DNA of 64,000 nucleotides from Neisseria weixii (GTDB lineage Bacteria; Pseudomonadota; Gammaproteobacteria; Burkholderiales; Neisseriaceae): NCBI RefSeq assembly GCF_002327085.1, contig NZ_CP023429.1, positions 1,612,001 to 1,676,000 of the forward strand, read 5' to 3'. Shown piece by piece: positions 9,472 to 19,160 of this stretch (position 1 is its first letter; each line of letters starts with the position of its first letter). The notes under the pieces were generated by a model. It saw only the letters and a program-made list of their open reading frames with translations, ran no database searches and was not told where the DNA came from. The position numbers and the translations under genes were made by a program.

Positions 9472-9504
9472 AGGCCGTCTGAACCGATATTTTTCAGACG
9501 GCCT
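9472..9504 (+). terminator. Inverted DNA-uptake-sequence pair
   Basis: AGGCCGTCTGAA and TTCAGACGGCCT flank a 9-nt loop and are followed by a short T-run, after the aldehyde dehydrogenase. Confidence 0.85.
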
Positions 9505-9600
9505 TTATCGTTTCTTTCTTCAATAAAATCAATGATAAGCCGCTGTTTCTATCTGAGCGGAACAGCGGTTTTTTGATTTCTTAGAGAATGCTTTTACTGG

Positions 9601-9936
9601 TTAACGGAAAAAATCACCCATGCCGGCCGGCAGCCCTTGGGTAAACGCGCCCATGGTTTTGTTACTGGTTTCTTCGGCTTTGGCAGAAGCGTCATTTACC
9701 GCAGCCAAAATCAAATCTTCCAGCATTTCTTTGTCATCAGCCGCTTCTTTAATCAAATCTTCGCTGATGTCGAGTTTTCGTACCACATGCGCACAAGTCA
9801 TGGTGACTTTAACCAAGCCGTTGCCCGCTTCGCCGCTCACTTCGGTTTCAGCCAATTTGGCTTGGGCTTTTTTCATGTTTTCCTGCATTTGTTGGGCTTG
9901 CTTCATCAGCCCGCCTAATCCGGCTTTTCCGAACAT
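9601..9936 (-). CDS. ybaB: Nucleoid-associated protein, YbaB/EbfC family
   Basis: This is a small DNA-binding protein found beside dnaX in most bacteria. The 111-residue product starts [20 protein letters not shown], with the long basic helix of the family and then the [20 protein letters not shown] strand region. Its neighbour upstream on the same strand is dnaX, as expected. The gap of about 180 bp between them holds an uptake-sequence hairpin, so the two may be transcribed separately. Confidence 0.93.
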   Translation of the reverse strand: MFGKAGLGGLMKQAQQMQENMKKAQAKLAETEVSGEAGNGLVKVTMTCAHVVRKLDISEDLIKEAADDKEMLEDLILAAVNDASAKAEETSNKTMGAFTQGLPAGMGDFFR

Positions 9937-10033
9937 TGTATGCTCCTAATTTGCGTGTATGAGAAAATTATTCAGGACGAATCCTATCAGGTTTTGCCCC
10001 TGCTTGCACGGGCTAATCGATGAAAAATGATTT

Positions 10034-10080
10034 AAGGCCGTCTGAACGTATGTTTGCGGCAAAGCATTTTCAGACGGCCT
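10034..10080. terminator. Inverted DNA-uptake-sequence pair between dnaX and ybaB
   Basis: AGGCCGTCTGAA and TTCAGACGGCCT are separated by 23 bp just downstream of dnaX on its strand. Confidence 0.75.
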
Positions 10081-10119
10081 GATACCAAATATTGATCCTT
10101 CGGCTCAAGATTCTTTCGT

Positions 10120-12129
10120 TTATTTCAATTCCAGCGTATCCGGCAGCCATTGAGCTTCAAATATTTGCAAAATCTGCTGTGCGGTCGGGTCGGCATCCAA
10201 TAAATCCTGTGCCTGCTGCCGCCCTTCTCGCTGCAAACGCTGGCGCAGCATAATCGGCGTTTCCCAGCCTTTGCCGTCTTGCCAGGGCTGGGTTTGCAGC
10301 TTCAGCGGCAAATGATAAGCTGCGGCCAACACGTTTTGGATTTTGTCCAAACGCTCTTTGTTGGCGGTAGCTTTGGCTTCGCTGGTGAGCGACAAACTCA
10401 TCAAATGCGTATCGGGGTTGTAATCCACCCAAGCAGCATGCTGCGCCAACATTTGCGCGGCACCAAGTTTTTTCGCAAAACGTTGCACCAGCAACGCCCA
10501 ATTTTCCGGCTCGAAATCAGGCAAGGCCACAAATTTCGGCTCGTCTTCTTCCTCGTCATCGGCTTCAGGGCTTTCATCCGCAATCGGCGGCACAGGCGGC
10601 ATATCAGCCTCTGCGGCAAAATCATAGGAATCTTCGCCGAAATAAGGCGGCGGTATATCTTCTTCATCGGTTTCAGACGGCCTGTCTGATTGATCAAACG
10701 CCGTCTGAATTTGTGTCGGCTGTTGAACAGAATTGCTTTCAGTCTCAATAACTTGCGGATTAACTTCTGCCACAACCGCAGACGGTTCATCAGAAACCGG
10801 GGCCGTCTGAAGCAACTCGGTTTCTACCGCTTCATTTGCCGGCTGCTCTTCCCAAGGCAGAATATCTTTTGCTTGCGGTTCATTTTCAGAAGCCACGGCG
10901 GCAGCGGTAGAGGCCGTCTGAACATCAGGTTGATTTTCAGACGGCGTCGGAATCGTCAGCGGCTTTTTTGCGGTGGCTTCCTTATATTCCACCTCCTTCA
11001 ATTGCGTGTGTTCAACCACATCATTTACACCGTGCGCTTGAGCGGCCAAAGGTGCAAACGCCAGCATGCGCAGCAAGGTCATCACAAATCCGGCGTATTC
11101 GTCGGGCGCCAAACTCAAATCCTGCTTGCCATGAATCGCGCATTGGTAATATAGCTGGATCTGCTCACCGCTCATGGCTTGACTCAATTGCAGCAAGGCT
11201 TCGCGCTCGGGATCATCGTTGGCCACGGCAGACGGCACAGCTTGAATCAGCGCCAAACGTTGCAACAGCATTGCCAGTTCGCTCAATGCGCTGTCAAAAC
11301 CAATCGCACGGTCGGCCATTTCTTGCGCTTTGTTCAGCAAAGCTTGACCGTTTTGATTAACCACGCTATGCAGCAATTCATACAGATAGCGTTTATCAAC
11401 CGCACCAATCATCTGGCGCACATCATATTCGGCCACTTTTCCCGAACCCATCGCAATGGCCTGATCAAGCAAACTCAAGGCATCACGCATCGAGCCTGCC
11501 GCCGCCCTACCCAACAATTGTAAGGCAGTGACCTCATAAGGAATATTTTCACTGTCCAACACATGCGCCAAATGTTCGGCCACCTGCTGCGTGGTCATGT
11601 TGCGCAAGACAAACTGCAAGCAGCGGCTCAATACCGTAATCGGCACTTTATGCGGGTCGGTGGTTGCTAAAATGAATTTCACATGCTCGGGCGGCTCTTC
11701 CAGCGTTTTCAGCATAGCGTTAAACGCGCTTTTCGACAGCATGTGCACTTCGTCGATAATATAGACTTTGTATTTACCGGCAGTCGGCGCATATTGCGCG
11801 TTTTCCAATACTTCGCGGATATTGTCGATACCGGTATTGGAGGCGGCATCGATTTCCAGCAAATCGACATAACGGCCGGCATCGATTTGGGTGCAGCTTT
11901 GGCACACACCACACGGCTCACCGTGATCGGCATGCTCGCAGTTAAGGCTTTTGGCCAAAATACGCGCAATGGTGGTTTTGCCGACGCCGCGCGTACCGGT
12001 CAGGAGATAGGCATGGTGCAGACGGCCTTCGTCCAAAGCGTTGCGCAATGCTTTGACAACGTGTTCTTGGCCGACTAAATCGGCAAATGTTTTCGGACGC
12101 CATTTACGGGCAAGCACTTGATAAGCCAT
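10120..12129 (-). CDS. dnaX: DNA polymerase III subunits gamma/tau
   Basis: DnaX is the clamp-loader ATPase and organiser of the replisome. I chose the start MAYQVLARKWRPKTFADLVG (12129), the family-standard beginning; an ATG six codons earlier is possible. Motifs are Walker A GTRGVGKTT, four zinc-binding Cys in CEHADHGEPCGVCQSC, the DEVHMLSK box and SRCLQF. After about residue 370 comes an acidic, Pro-rich linker, then the tau C-terminal domain. The linker DNA holds five uptake-like sequences in about 280 bp (10671-10950), encoding pieces such as QTA and PSETD. Confidence 0.96.
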   Translation of the reverse strand: MAYQVLARKWRPKTFADLVGQEHVVKALRNALDEGRLHHAYLLTGTRGVGKTTIARILAKSLNCEHADHGEPCGVCQSCTQIDAGRYVDLLEIDAASNTGIDNIREVLENAQYAPTAGKYKVYIIDEVHMLSKSAFNAMLKTLEEPPEHVKFILATTDPHKVPITVLSRCLQFVLRNMTTQQVAEHLAHVLDSENIPYEVTALQLLGRAAAGSMRDALSLLDQAIAMGSGKVAEYDVRQMIGAVDKRYLYELLHSVVNQNGQALLNKAQEMADRAIGFDSALSELAMLLQRLALIQAVPSAVANDDPEREALLQLSQAMSGEQIQLYYQCAIHGKQDLSLAPDEYAGFVMTLLRMLAFAPLAAQAHGVNDVVEHTQLKEVEYKEATAKKPLTIPTPSENQPDVQTASTAAAVASENEPQAKDILPWEEQPANEAVETELLQTAPVSDEPSAVVAEVNPQVIETESNSVQQPTQIQTAFDQSDRPSETDEEDIPPPYFGEDSYDFAAEADMPPVPPIADESPEADDEEEDEPKFVALPDFEPENWALLVQRFAKKLGAAQMLAQHAAWVDYNPDTHLMSLSLTSEAKATANKERLDKIQNVLAAAYHLPLKLQTQPWQDGKGWETPIMLRQRLQREGRQQAQDLLDADPTAQQILQIFEAQWLPDTLELK

Positions 12130-12154
12130 GTCTTTTCTCTGCTTCATGATAACC

Positions 12155-12189
12155 AGGCCGTCTGAACGCCATATTCTTTCAGACGGCCT
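12155..12189. terminator. Inverted DNA-uptake-sequence pair between mltB and dnaX
   Basis: AGGCCGTCTGAA and TTCAGACGGCCT flank an 11-nt loop upstream of dnaX, so the hairpin would end mltB transcription. Confidence 0.8.
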
Positions 12190-12304
12190 ATTGAAAGATG
12201 GTGCATTTTAACATTTTTGACGCATAAACGTACAAATGCATTGTTTGCTGCCATAAGCAAAACCACTTTGTCACAACAACAAAGTGGTTTTAACATAAAC
12301 CGGA

Positions 12305-13390
12305 TTATAAACCGGCAGCACCGACGGCATTGGCAATGTCGCGAACGGCCGTGACATACATACGGCTGTTGTTGTATTTCCAAACGCTGTAGAAATTATT
12401 CAAGCCCAAATAATATTCGTATACGCCCGGGCTGGTTTCCAAACGGTACAACACCGCTTTTTCATGGTCGGCAACCGGCGTTTGCGGCATCACACCCAAA
12501 GCTTTGAAATCGGCTACAGTGCGGGTAAGCGCGGTTTTCTCATCGATGATTGCCTGCAAATGCGGCGTGAGGTTCAAGTGCACAGGCACCACCATTTTAC
12601 CGCCGGTTTGCCAACCATGTTGTTTCATGTAATTGGCAACCGAAGCGGCGACATCGCCGATGTTGCTCCAAATATCGCGACGACCGTCACCATCATAATC
12701 CACCGCCCATTTACGGAAACTTGACGGCATAAACTGTGGCATACCCATCGCACCGGCATAGCTGCCTTTAAAACTGAATACATCGCGGTTTTCTTCTTTC
12801 GCCATCAACAGCAATTCGCTCAATTCATTTTGGAAAAACTCAGCGCGGCGCGGATAATCAAACGCCAACGTGCTCAAGGCATCGGCTACGCGGAAGCTGC
12901 CGGTATTGCGGCCGTAATTGGTTTCAATCCCGATAATCGCCACAATCAACTCAGCCGGTACGCCGTATTTGCGCGCCACATCGTCAATCACCGCGCGGTT
13001 GTCGGCATAAAATTGGCGGCCGTTATTGAATTTAGCTGCTCCCGAATTGCCGGTGAGGAATTCATACCATGGTCGTGATGTGCCCGGACGATACATAATA
13101 TTGATGATATTGCCTTTATACACCGCGCCGTCAAAGAAGTTTTGCAATTCGGCTGCACTCAAGCGCCCTTTAGCGGCTTCGTAACGGATAAAATTCTGCA
13201 CATTAGGATTGGCATTGAAACCGCTGCTCGCCACTGATTCAGCCGCCACGTCAAAAGTCGGACGCTTTTCGGTTTGCTGAATCGGTTTTAATGGTTGCCC
13301 ATCGCGGGTAATGCTGGGTTTGTTAGACGTGCTGCAAGCAGCCAATACCGCGACAACGGCAACAGAGAGGAATACAAAAGACTTTTTCAT
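12305..13390 (-). CDS. mltB: Membrane-bound lytic murein transglycosylase B
   Basis: This enzyme cleaves peptidoglycan glycan strands in the periplasm, leaving 1,6-anhydro ends. The 361-residue product has a lipoprotein signal, MKKSFVFLSVAVVAVLAACS, with lipobox LAAC at the cleavage point. The catalytic Glu lies in IVAIIGIETNYGRNTGSFR, followed by YAGAMGMPQFMPSSF and DYDGDGRRDIW, all standard for the MltB family. An AT-rich gap upstream contains a Correia-like element. The gene is intact. Confidence 0.94.
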   Translation of the reverse strand: MKKSFVFLSVAVVAVLAACSTSNKPSITRDGQPLKPIQQTEKRPTFDVAAESVASSGFNANPNVQNFIRYEAAKGRLSAAELQNFFDGAVYKGNIINIMYRPGTSRPWYEFLTGNSGAAKFNNGRQFYADNRAVIDDVARKYGVPAELIVAIIGIETNYGRNTGSFRVADALSTLAFDYPRRAEFFQNELSELLLMAKEENRDVFSFKGSYAGAMGMPQFMPSSFRKWAVDYDGDGRRDIWSNIGDVAASVANYMKQHGWQTGGKMVVPVHLNLTPHLQAIIDEKTALTRTVADFKALGVMPQTPVADHEKAVLYRLETSPGVYEYYLGLNNFYSVWKYNNSRMYVTAVRDIANAVGAAGL

Positions 13391-13483
13391 GAGGTATCCG
13401 TGAATGTGAGAAAGGGATTGAGTGTAACAAAATTAAACGTTTAGATAAACCCTTTGAGTTGAAGCGGGAAACATCTGGATTCA

Positions 13484-13590
13484 TATAGCGGATTAACTTA
13501 ACTTTCGCTACGGCGTTGCGGCGCCTTGCCGTACTACTTGTACTGTCTTCGACTTGCTGCCTAGTATCGAAAATTAATAAATCCGCTATA
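13484..13590. repeat. Correia-like repeat element, copy 1 (107 bp)
   Basis: The element begins TATAGCGGATTAACTTAACT and ends AAATCCGCTATA, giving imperfect inverted repeats of about 24 bp. The inside contains TACGGCGTTGC, GCCTTGCCGTACTACTTGTA and CTGTCTTCGACTTGCTGCC, which match the neisserial Correia repeat pattern in its short form. A second copy lies at 35509-35617. Correia elements in related species can bind IHF, carry promoters or be cut by RNase III. Here it sits between mltB and rplI. Confidence 0.88.
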
Positions 13591-13649
13591 TCAGGCCGTC
13601 TGAAAAATAATGCTTGAAAAGTTTATCAGTACCTATAAAAATAAACAAA

Positions 13650-13676
13650 AGGCCGTCTGAATTTCAGACGGCCTTT
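13650..13676 (-). terminator. Inverted uptake-sequence terminator after rplI
   Basis: AGGCCGTCTGAA and TTCAGACGGCCT are nearly abutting (3-nt loop) and flanked by A- and T-runs, ending the rpsF-priB-rpsR-rplI operon. Confidence 0.9.
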
Positions 13677-13701
13677 TTAATCGATCACGATTTGTCAATC
13701 A

Positions 13702-14154
13702 TTATTCGGCAGCAGGAACCACCACAACATTGATTTTCGCAACGGCGTCAGTGTGCAGAGCCACTTCAACTTCGTATTCGCCAACAGCTTTTAATGGGCC
13801 TTCAGGCAAACGTACGTTGGCTTTAACAGCTTCAACGCCTGAAGCAACGATGGCTTCAGCAATGTCGGCATTGGTTACAGAACCGAACAGACGGCCGTCA
13901 ACACCGGCTTTTTGCGCGATGGTCACAGTTTGGCCGTCCAATTTTTCTTGACGTGCTTTAGCATCAGCTAGGATTTCGGCTTGTTTGGCTTCCAATTCGG
14001 CACGACGTACTTCGAATTCTTTCATGTTGGCTTCGGTAGCACGCTTGGCTTTACCGCTTGGAATCAGGAAGTTACGGGCATAACCGTTTTTCACGGTCAC
14101 GATGTCGCCCAGATTACCCAAGCCGCCGATTTTTTCTAACAGAATAATTTGCAT
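13702..14154 (-). CDS. rplI: 50S ribosomal protein L9
   Basis: L9 binds 23S rRNA. The 150-residue product has the N-domain [20 protein letters not shown] with [16 protein letters not shown], then a long charged helix and a C-terminal domain with [16 protein letters not shown]. It is the last gene of the S6-PriB-S18-L9 operon, 14 nt after rpsR. Confidence 0.97.
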   Translation of the reverse strand: MQIILLEKIGGLGNLGDIVTVKNGYARNFLIPSGKAKRATEANMKEFEVRRAELEAKQAEILADAKARQEKLDGQTVTIAQKAGVDGRLFGSVTNADIAEAIVASGVEAVKANVRLPEGPLKAVGEYEVEVALHTDAVAKINVVVVPAAE

Positions 14155-14168
14155 GTTCTAAGCTCCAA

Positions 14169-14399
14169 TTATTTGTGTTGATCGGTGTAAGGCAACAGAG
14201 CCAGGAAACGTGCGCGTTTCACAGCAACCGCCAATTGGCGTTGGTAGTGTGCTTTAGTACCGGTGATGCGGGCAGGGATGATTTTGCCGTTTTCAGAAAT
14301 GAAGTCTTTCAACAAGTCAACTTGTTTGTAATCAACTTCTTGGATTTTTTCAGCCGTGAAACGGCAGAATTTTCTACGTTTGAATGATTGACGAGCCAT
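14169..14399 (-). CDS. rpsR: 30S ribosomal protein S18
   Basis: The 76-residue S18 starts [18 protein letters not shown] and contains the family signature [20 protein letters not shown] and [18 protein letters not shown]. It lies between priB and rplI in the conserved operon. In the frame-corrected reading, priB ends just before this ATG. Confidence 0.97.
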   Translation of the reverse strand: MARQSFKRRKFCRFTAEKIQEVDYKQVDLLKDFISENGKIIPARITGTKAHYQRQLAVAVKRARFLALLPYTDQHK

Positions 14400-14701
14400 T
14401 GTCGTTTAACCTTTATATTCTTTAATGTTCTGTATGCGGAGTATCGGTCGGGGAAGTGTTGGCTGCGTTGCGCTAAAAAGCCTTCTGCTTCAACCATCAT
14501 ATCTTGCCGATACTGCCATTCCTCAGCGTGCTTACCCAAAATCCGTGCGGGCATTTCGAATTTGACCAGACACTGTTGTCCGTTTTCTTCCTGCCATGAT
14601 TCGTGCTTGAGCACAATATCCAATACAGGAATGCCTGCCGGCGTATACCTCAGCGTGCCGATTTCGGCGAGCCGGGCGGTAAGGTGGATAAGATTATTCA
14701 A
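14309..14701 (-). CDS. priB: Primosomal replication protein N (PriB), C-terminus frameshifted
   Basis: PriB is a small OB-fold protein that helps restart stalled replication forks with PriA. Residues 1-83 are clearly PriB ([29 protein letters not shown]). The frame as read then runs on for 130 residues and overlaps rpsR by 91 nt, which is not normal. Adding one C to the C4 run at 14450-14453 gives an end of [12 protein letters not shown], the usual neisserial PriB tail, with a stop at 14406-14408 just before rpsR. So a one-base deletion, real or technical, is very likely. Only the last residues change. Confidence 0.85.
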   Translation of the reverse strand: MNNLIHLTARLAEIGTLRYTPAGIPVLDIVLKHESWQEENGQQCLVKFEMPARILGKHAEEWQYRQDMMVEAEGFLAQRSQHFPDRYSAYRTLKNIKVKRQWLVNHSNVENSAVSRLKKSKKLITNKLTC

Positions 14702-14703
14702 TC

Positions 14704-15075
14704 TTATTCGGCTGCTGCAACTTCTTCAGCCGCACCGTTCAGCAAGTTTTTGGTTTTCTCGCCGCCCATCATTACAGATGGCTCGGTAACAGCGTTTTTG
14801 GTTTTGATGGTCAGATGACGCAATACGGCATCATTGAAGCGGAAAGCGGTTTCCAGCTCAGCCACAACTTCAGGTGTGGTCTCTACGTTCATCAAAACAT
14901 AGTGTGCTTTGTGGATTTTGTTGATTGGGTAAGCCAATTGGCGGCGACCCCAATCTTCCAAACGGTGGATGGTACCGTTGGCTTCGGTAATCATGGCTTT
15001 GTAACGTTCAACCATCGCAGGCACTTGCTCGCTTTGATCAGGATGAACGATAAACACGATCTCGTAATGACGCAT
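14704..15075 (-). CDS. rpsF: 30S ribosomal protein S6
   Basis: S6 is the first gene of the operon. The 123-residue product starts [20 protein letters not shown], with [20 protein letters not shown] and then [20 protein letters not shown]. The acidic tail is short. Its stop lies 2 nt before the priB start. It diverges from pstS across a 261-bp gap that holds a Pho-box-like site. Confidence 0.97.
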   Translation of the reverse strand: MRHYEIVFIVHPDQSEQVPAMVERYKAMITEANGTIHRLEDWGRRQLAYPINKIHKAHYVLMNVETTPEVVAELETAFRFNDAVLRHLTIKTKNAVTEPSVMMGGEKTKNLLNGAAEEVAAAE

Positions 15076-15260
15076 GTTATCTCCTTATGGATTCATAAAC
15101 AGCCTTCTACCATGCGAAAAGTAAAAGGCAAGGGTTGGAAAACGTTTGATTATAACGTTTATGAATTGAGTACACAAGCTATTGATGGTTTTAAATGTTG
15201 AGCCGTGGCGGATTTGTATCATTTCAAAATGATGTAAGAGTTTGTAACATTTTCTTAAAT

Positions 15261-15278
15261 TTGTCATGAAGTTGTAAT
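15261..15278 (+). promoter_or_regulatory. Pho-box-like PhoB site before pstS
   Basis: TTGTCATGAAGTTGTAAT consists of two 7-bp half-sites 11 bp apart, close to the CTGTCAT-N4-CTGTCAT pattern of PhoB boxes. TAGATA, a plausible -10 box, follows about 7 bp later. Weaker TGTAA repeats lie upstream at 15233-15248. This is the expected place for PhoB control of pst. Confidence 0.65.
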
Positions 15279-15336
15279 ACTTGCTAGATAAACTGGCCGC
15301 GTTATCCAAACAACCTTCCTAACAAGGACGCCTAAA

Positions 15337-16469
15337 ATGAAAAAATCTGCTTTCGTGGTAAGTATCGCAACTGTTTTGGCATTGGCTGCTTGCGGCGGCG
15401 AATCTAAAGCGCCTGAAGCACCTAAAGCCGGTGTGGCGGCAACGACAAATGAAGCGCCCAAAGCGGCTGACGGACAGCAGCAGCCGGTGGGCTTGGATGT
15501 AACCGGTGCCGGTGCGTCATTCCCGCAACCTGTTTATGTGCAATGGGCGAATGCTTTCCAACAGGCAAGCGGCAACCGCATCAACTACCAATCAATCGGT
15601 TCTTCCGGCGGTGTGAAACAGATTACTGCGAAAACCGTTGATTTCGGCGCCAGCGACTCGCCTTTGGATGTGAAAAACTGGAGCAGGAAGGCTTGGTTCA
15701 ATTCCCTACTGTGATCGGCGGCGTGGTGCCTGTAGTGAATGTCGAAGGCGTGGCAGCCGGCCAATTGAAATTGACCGGTGAAGTATTGGCGGAAATCTGC
15801 TTGGGTACCATCACCAAATGGAATGACCCAAAAATCCAAGAATTAAACGCCGATGTAAAACTGCCTGATGCCAACATTACCACTGTGTTCCGTTCAGACG
15901 GTTCCGGCACCAGCTTCATTTTCACCACTTACTTGAGCCAAGTATCCGCAGGCTGGAAAGACCAAGTCGGCGCGGCCAATACCGTGAAATGGCCAACTGC
16001 TGCCAGCGGCGTGGCCGGTAAAGGCAACGAAGACGTGGCCAACTATGTATCACGAGTGGCCAATTCTATCGGTTATGTGGAGTACGCTTATGCGAAACAA
16101 AACAATATGTCGCACATTCAATTGAAAAACGCGGCCGGTAATTTCGTGCAGCCTTCTCAAGAAACTTTCGCTGCCGCTTCCAAAGTGGATTGGAAGAGCG
16201 TAAAAGGCTTCAGCTTGGTCTTGACCAACCAGCCTGACGCCAACGTATGGCCTTTGGCTGCGGCTACTTTTATCTTGATGCACAAAAAAAATGCTGACGC
16301 GGCAAAAGCGAAAGCAGCCTTGGCATTCTTTGATTGGGCCTACACCAGCGGTGACGAAGCGGCTCAAAAACTGGATTATGTGCCTTTACCTGCCGAAGTG
16401 AAAGACTTGGTACGTCAAGAATGGGCCAATATCCAAGATGAAAACGGTCAGGCGGTTTTCACTAAATAA
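15337..16469 (+). pseudogene. pstS: Phosphate ABC transporter substrate-binding protein PstS, frameshifted
   Basis: PstS captures phosphate outside the inner membrane for the PstCAB importer. The product begins as a lipoprotein (MKKSAFVVSIATVLALAACG). It has the family motifs VTGAGASFPQPVYVQWANAF, SIGSSGGVKQITAKTVDFGA and SDGSGTSFIFTTYLS. The first frame stops at 15714 and a second runs from 15693. One extra A in the A5 run at 15673-15677 would join them as KKLEQEGLVQFPTVIGG, the normal PstS sequence, with about 377 residues in total. The rest is well preserved, so either the loss is recent or the indel is an error. Confidence 0.9.
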
Positions 16470-16479
16470 TGTATGAATC

Positions 16480-16535
16480 AGGCCGTCTGAAAACAAAAAT
16501 GTACTCTTCAAACGATACATTTTTTCAGACGGCCT
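16480..16535 (+). terminator. Inverted uptake-sequence pair between pstS and pstC
   Basis: AGGCCGTCTGAA and TTCAGACGGCCT are separated by a 30-bp spacer. It may attenuate transcription so that pstS is made in excess over pstC. Confidence 0.65.
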
Positions 16536-16589
16536 CTTTACATCACGCTCTGCGTATCCGGCCTCATCAAATCTATAAAAGGCACACTC

Positions 16590-17548
16590 ATGCAAACCTC
16601 TTCCGCACAGAAACTCAAACGCCAGCAGCAGCTTGATGCGCTGTTTGTCGGCTCGACGCGTTTTTTGCCATACTGGTTTTGGCCAGCTTGGGCGGCATTT
16701 TGTTCTCGCTGATTTTAGGCGCGATGCCGAGCATTGAAAAATTCGGTTTCGGCTTTTTTACTTCTTCCAACTGGGATGCGGTGGCCAGCAAATACGGTGC
16801 ACTGGCACCGATTTACGGCACAATTGTGACATCCGGCCTGGCCTTGCTGATTGCTGTTCCGGTGAGCTTCGGCATTGCTGTGTTTTTAACCGAACTATGT
16901 CCGGTTTGGTTGCGAAAGCCTTTGGGCATTTGCGTGGAATTATTGGCCGGCATTCCTTCGATTATTTACGGTATGTGGGGTTTGTTTGTGTTCGCGCCCT
17001 TCTTTGCCGAACACTTCCAGCCGTTTTTTATTAAATATTTAGGCGCGATTCCGGTGATTGGTTCGCTGTTTCAAGGCGCACCGATGGGCATCGGTATCTT
17101 TACCGCTTCGCTGATTTTGGCGATTATGATTATTCCGTTTATTGCCTCGGTGATGCGTGATGTGTTTGAAATCACGCCGCAACCTTTGAAAGAAGCGGCT
17201 TACGGCTTGGGCAGCACGCAATGGGAAGTCATCCGCAACGTGGTTCTGCCCTACACCAAAGCCGGCGTTATCGGTGGCATTATCTTAGGCTTGGGCCGCG
17301 CTTTGGGCGAAACCATGGCAGTAACGTTCGTGATCGGCAATACCTTCAACATCAGCCCGAGCCTGTTCAATTCCGGTGTATCGATTACCTCCGCGCTGGC
17401 GAACGAATTTGCCGAAGCGGTTGGCCCGCTGCACTTATCATCACTGCTCTACTTGGGCTTGATTCTGTTCTTCATCACTTTTGTGGTGCTGTGTTTCGCC
17501 AAAATCTTATTGCTCAGAATGCAGCAATCCGAAGGGAAAAAATCATGA
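16590..17548 (+). pseudogene. pstC: Phosphate ABC transporter permease PstC, frameshifted near the start
   Basis: PstC is one of the two membrane channels of the phosphate importer. The ATG at 16590 gives [20 protein letters not shown] but the frame soon fails. The remaining protein reads from about 16679 in another frame ([20 protein letters not shown]) to the end. Adding one T to the T6 run at 16661-16666 restores a single frame. The permease signature [20 protein letters not shown] and the membrane segments are intact. The stop overlaps the pstA start in ATGA. Confidence 0.88.
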
Positions 17549-18414
17549 GCAACAGCATTTACCGACGACGCTTGTGGCAAAACCGCTTTTATCTGGCCGT
17601 GGCCTACATCACCATGGTATTTGGCTTGTTTTGGCTGGCGTGGATTTTCTACACTTTATTGAGCAACGGCTTCAGCGGTTTATCAAGCACGCTGTTTACG
17701 CTCGACACGCCGCCGCCGGACATGGAGGGCGGTCTGCGCAACGCCATTTTGGGCAGCTTTATGATTACCCTGTTCGGCCTGTTGGTCGGCACACCCATCG
17801 GTCTGATGTGCGGCATTTACTTGGCGGAATTCGGGCAAAACAGCAAATTAGCCCAAGCCACGCGCTTTATGAACGATATTTTATTGTCGGCGCCGCCGAT
17901 TGTGATCGGTTTGTTTATCTATGAATTGGTGGTCGTGAAACAAGGCCACTTTTCCGGCTGGGCTGGCTCATTGGCCTTATCGCTGTTGGTCATTCCGGTC
18001 GTGGTACGCACCACGGAAAACATGCTGAAATTGGTACCGAACAGCCTGCGCGAAGCCGCCTTTGCGCTGGGCGCGCCAAAATGGAAACTGGTGACAATGG
18101 TGACCTTGAAATCCGCCAAAGCAGGCGTGTTGACCGGCATCATCCTGGCCTTTGCCCGCATTACCGGCGAAACTGCCCCGCTGCTGTTTACCACGATGAA
18201 CAACCAGTTTTTCAGCACCAACATGAATCAGCCGATTGCCAACCTGCCGAATGTGATTTACCAGTTTGCCATGAGCCCGTATGAAGACTGGCACCAACTG
18301 GCTTGGGCTGCCGCACTGCTGATCGCTGTTACCGTATTAATCGCCAATATTTTGGCACGATACCTTGGCAAACACGATACCTTGGCAAACAAGCCAAATA
18401 AGGAAACCTCATGA
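17545..18414 (+). CDS. pstA: Phosphate ABC transporter permease PstA
   Basis: PstA is the second channel subunit. From the ATG at 17545, overlapping the pstC stop, the product has 289 residues starting [20 protein letters not shown]. About six membrane segments are visible, and the ABC permease loop reads [20 protein letters not shown]. An in-frame extension upstream to 17221 is only the shadow of pstC. This is the one transporter gene here with no lesion. Its stop overlaps the pstB start (ATGA). Confidence 0.93.
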   Translation: MSNSIYRRRLWQNRFYLAVAYITMVFGLFWLAWIFYTLLSNGFSGLSSTLFTLDTPPPDMEGGLRNAILGSFMITLFGLLVGTPIGLMCGIYLAEFGQNSKLAQATRFMNDILLSAPPIVIGLFIYELVVVKQGHFSGWAGSLALSLLVIPVVVRTTENMLKLVPNSLREAAFALGAPKWKLVTMVTLKSAKAGVLTGIILAFARITGETAPLLFTTMNNQFFSTNMNQPIANLPNVIYQFAMSPYEDWHQLAWAAALLIAVTVLIANILARYLGKHDTLANKPNKETS

Positions 18415-18444
18415 ACGCCAAAATCGTTACAAAAGACTTTAACT

Positions 18445-19160
18445 GGGGCTGTGTACTAGATAACTAGAATAAATTCTGCTTTACTAATTGTTTTAAAATA
18501 GAACAAGAGACTTTATCTCACTGTGGTTAAAACGCCATTCACATTCCTTCAAATACAGCTCAAAATGCTCTTTGGAATGCCGTTAAACTTACGTAAGCGG
18601 CGTTTTGCCTGATTCTAAAAGTTCTCAATCCCGTTGATGTGATTTTGCCGATCAGCAAAGTGTGTATTGTAATTGATGCGAAAGTGGCTAAACTCACATC
18701 AAGTACGTCATAGCTTTTGTAACAATCAGTGTAAACAATACTGTCAGGCTTTACTTGCTCACGTATTACCGGCAATAAAGTGGCAGTTTGTGTATTGGGC
18801 ACAGCAACGGTGCAAACCTTGCCGTTGCGCTTCAGAAGCCCGAATACAGCGACTTTGCCGGCTGCACCGCGACTACGTTTGCCTTTGCGCTGTCCGCCAA
18901 AACAGCTTTCATCAACTTCTACTCCGCCATCAGACATTTCCGGATGCGGGCTGTTATGGAAAATCAGTACGCGCAAACGATGAAAGCAATAGGTTGCCGT
19001 GTTTTTATTAACACCGGCTAATTGAGCTGCAGTACGGGCAGTAACACCCGCAATAAACAGTTCAATCAGTTTGTTTTGCTTGTACTGGCTTAAACGGCTT
19101 CTTCTCATAGGGATTATTCTAACTTGAAATTAGATTTCCCTAGTTATCTAGTACAGCCCC
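18445..19160 (-). mobile_element. IS1016-like insertion sequence (IS1595 family), 716 bp
   Basis: The ends are inverted repeats: GGGGCTGTGTACTAGATAAC at the left, and GGGGCTGTACTAGATAACTA on the other strand at the right, one GT longer at the left. A TTAACT direct repeat borders both ends (18439-18444 and 19161-19166). The element contains one broken transposase gene on the minus strand. Ends, length and protein fit the IS1016 group known from Haemophilus and Neisseria. It sits inside pstB. Confidence 0.92.
18497..19108 (-). pseudogene. IS1016-like transposase, inactivated
   Basis: The start [20 protein letters not shown] and the DDE-domain piece GGVEVDESCFGGQRKGKRSR are typical of IS1016-group transposases. 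The frame holds to DSIVYTDCYKSYDVLDVS. Then four bases (one GAGT of a repeat) are missing. In the corrected frame, HINGIENF is followed by TAG where Trp is expected, and another base is missing soon after (GIPK-HFELYLKE). The open frame as read ends at 18560. The copy cannot transpose unaided. Confidence 0.88.

Noticed and set aside
17221-17544. In-frame upstream extension of pstA
   Set aside because: It lies wholly within pstC in another frame. The ATG at 17545 overlapping the pstC stop is the normal arrangement.
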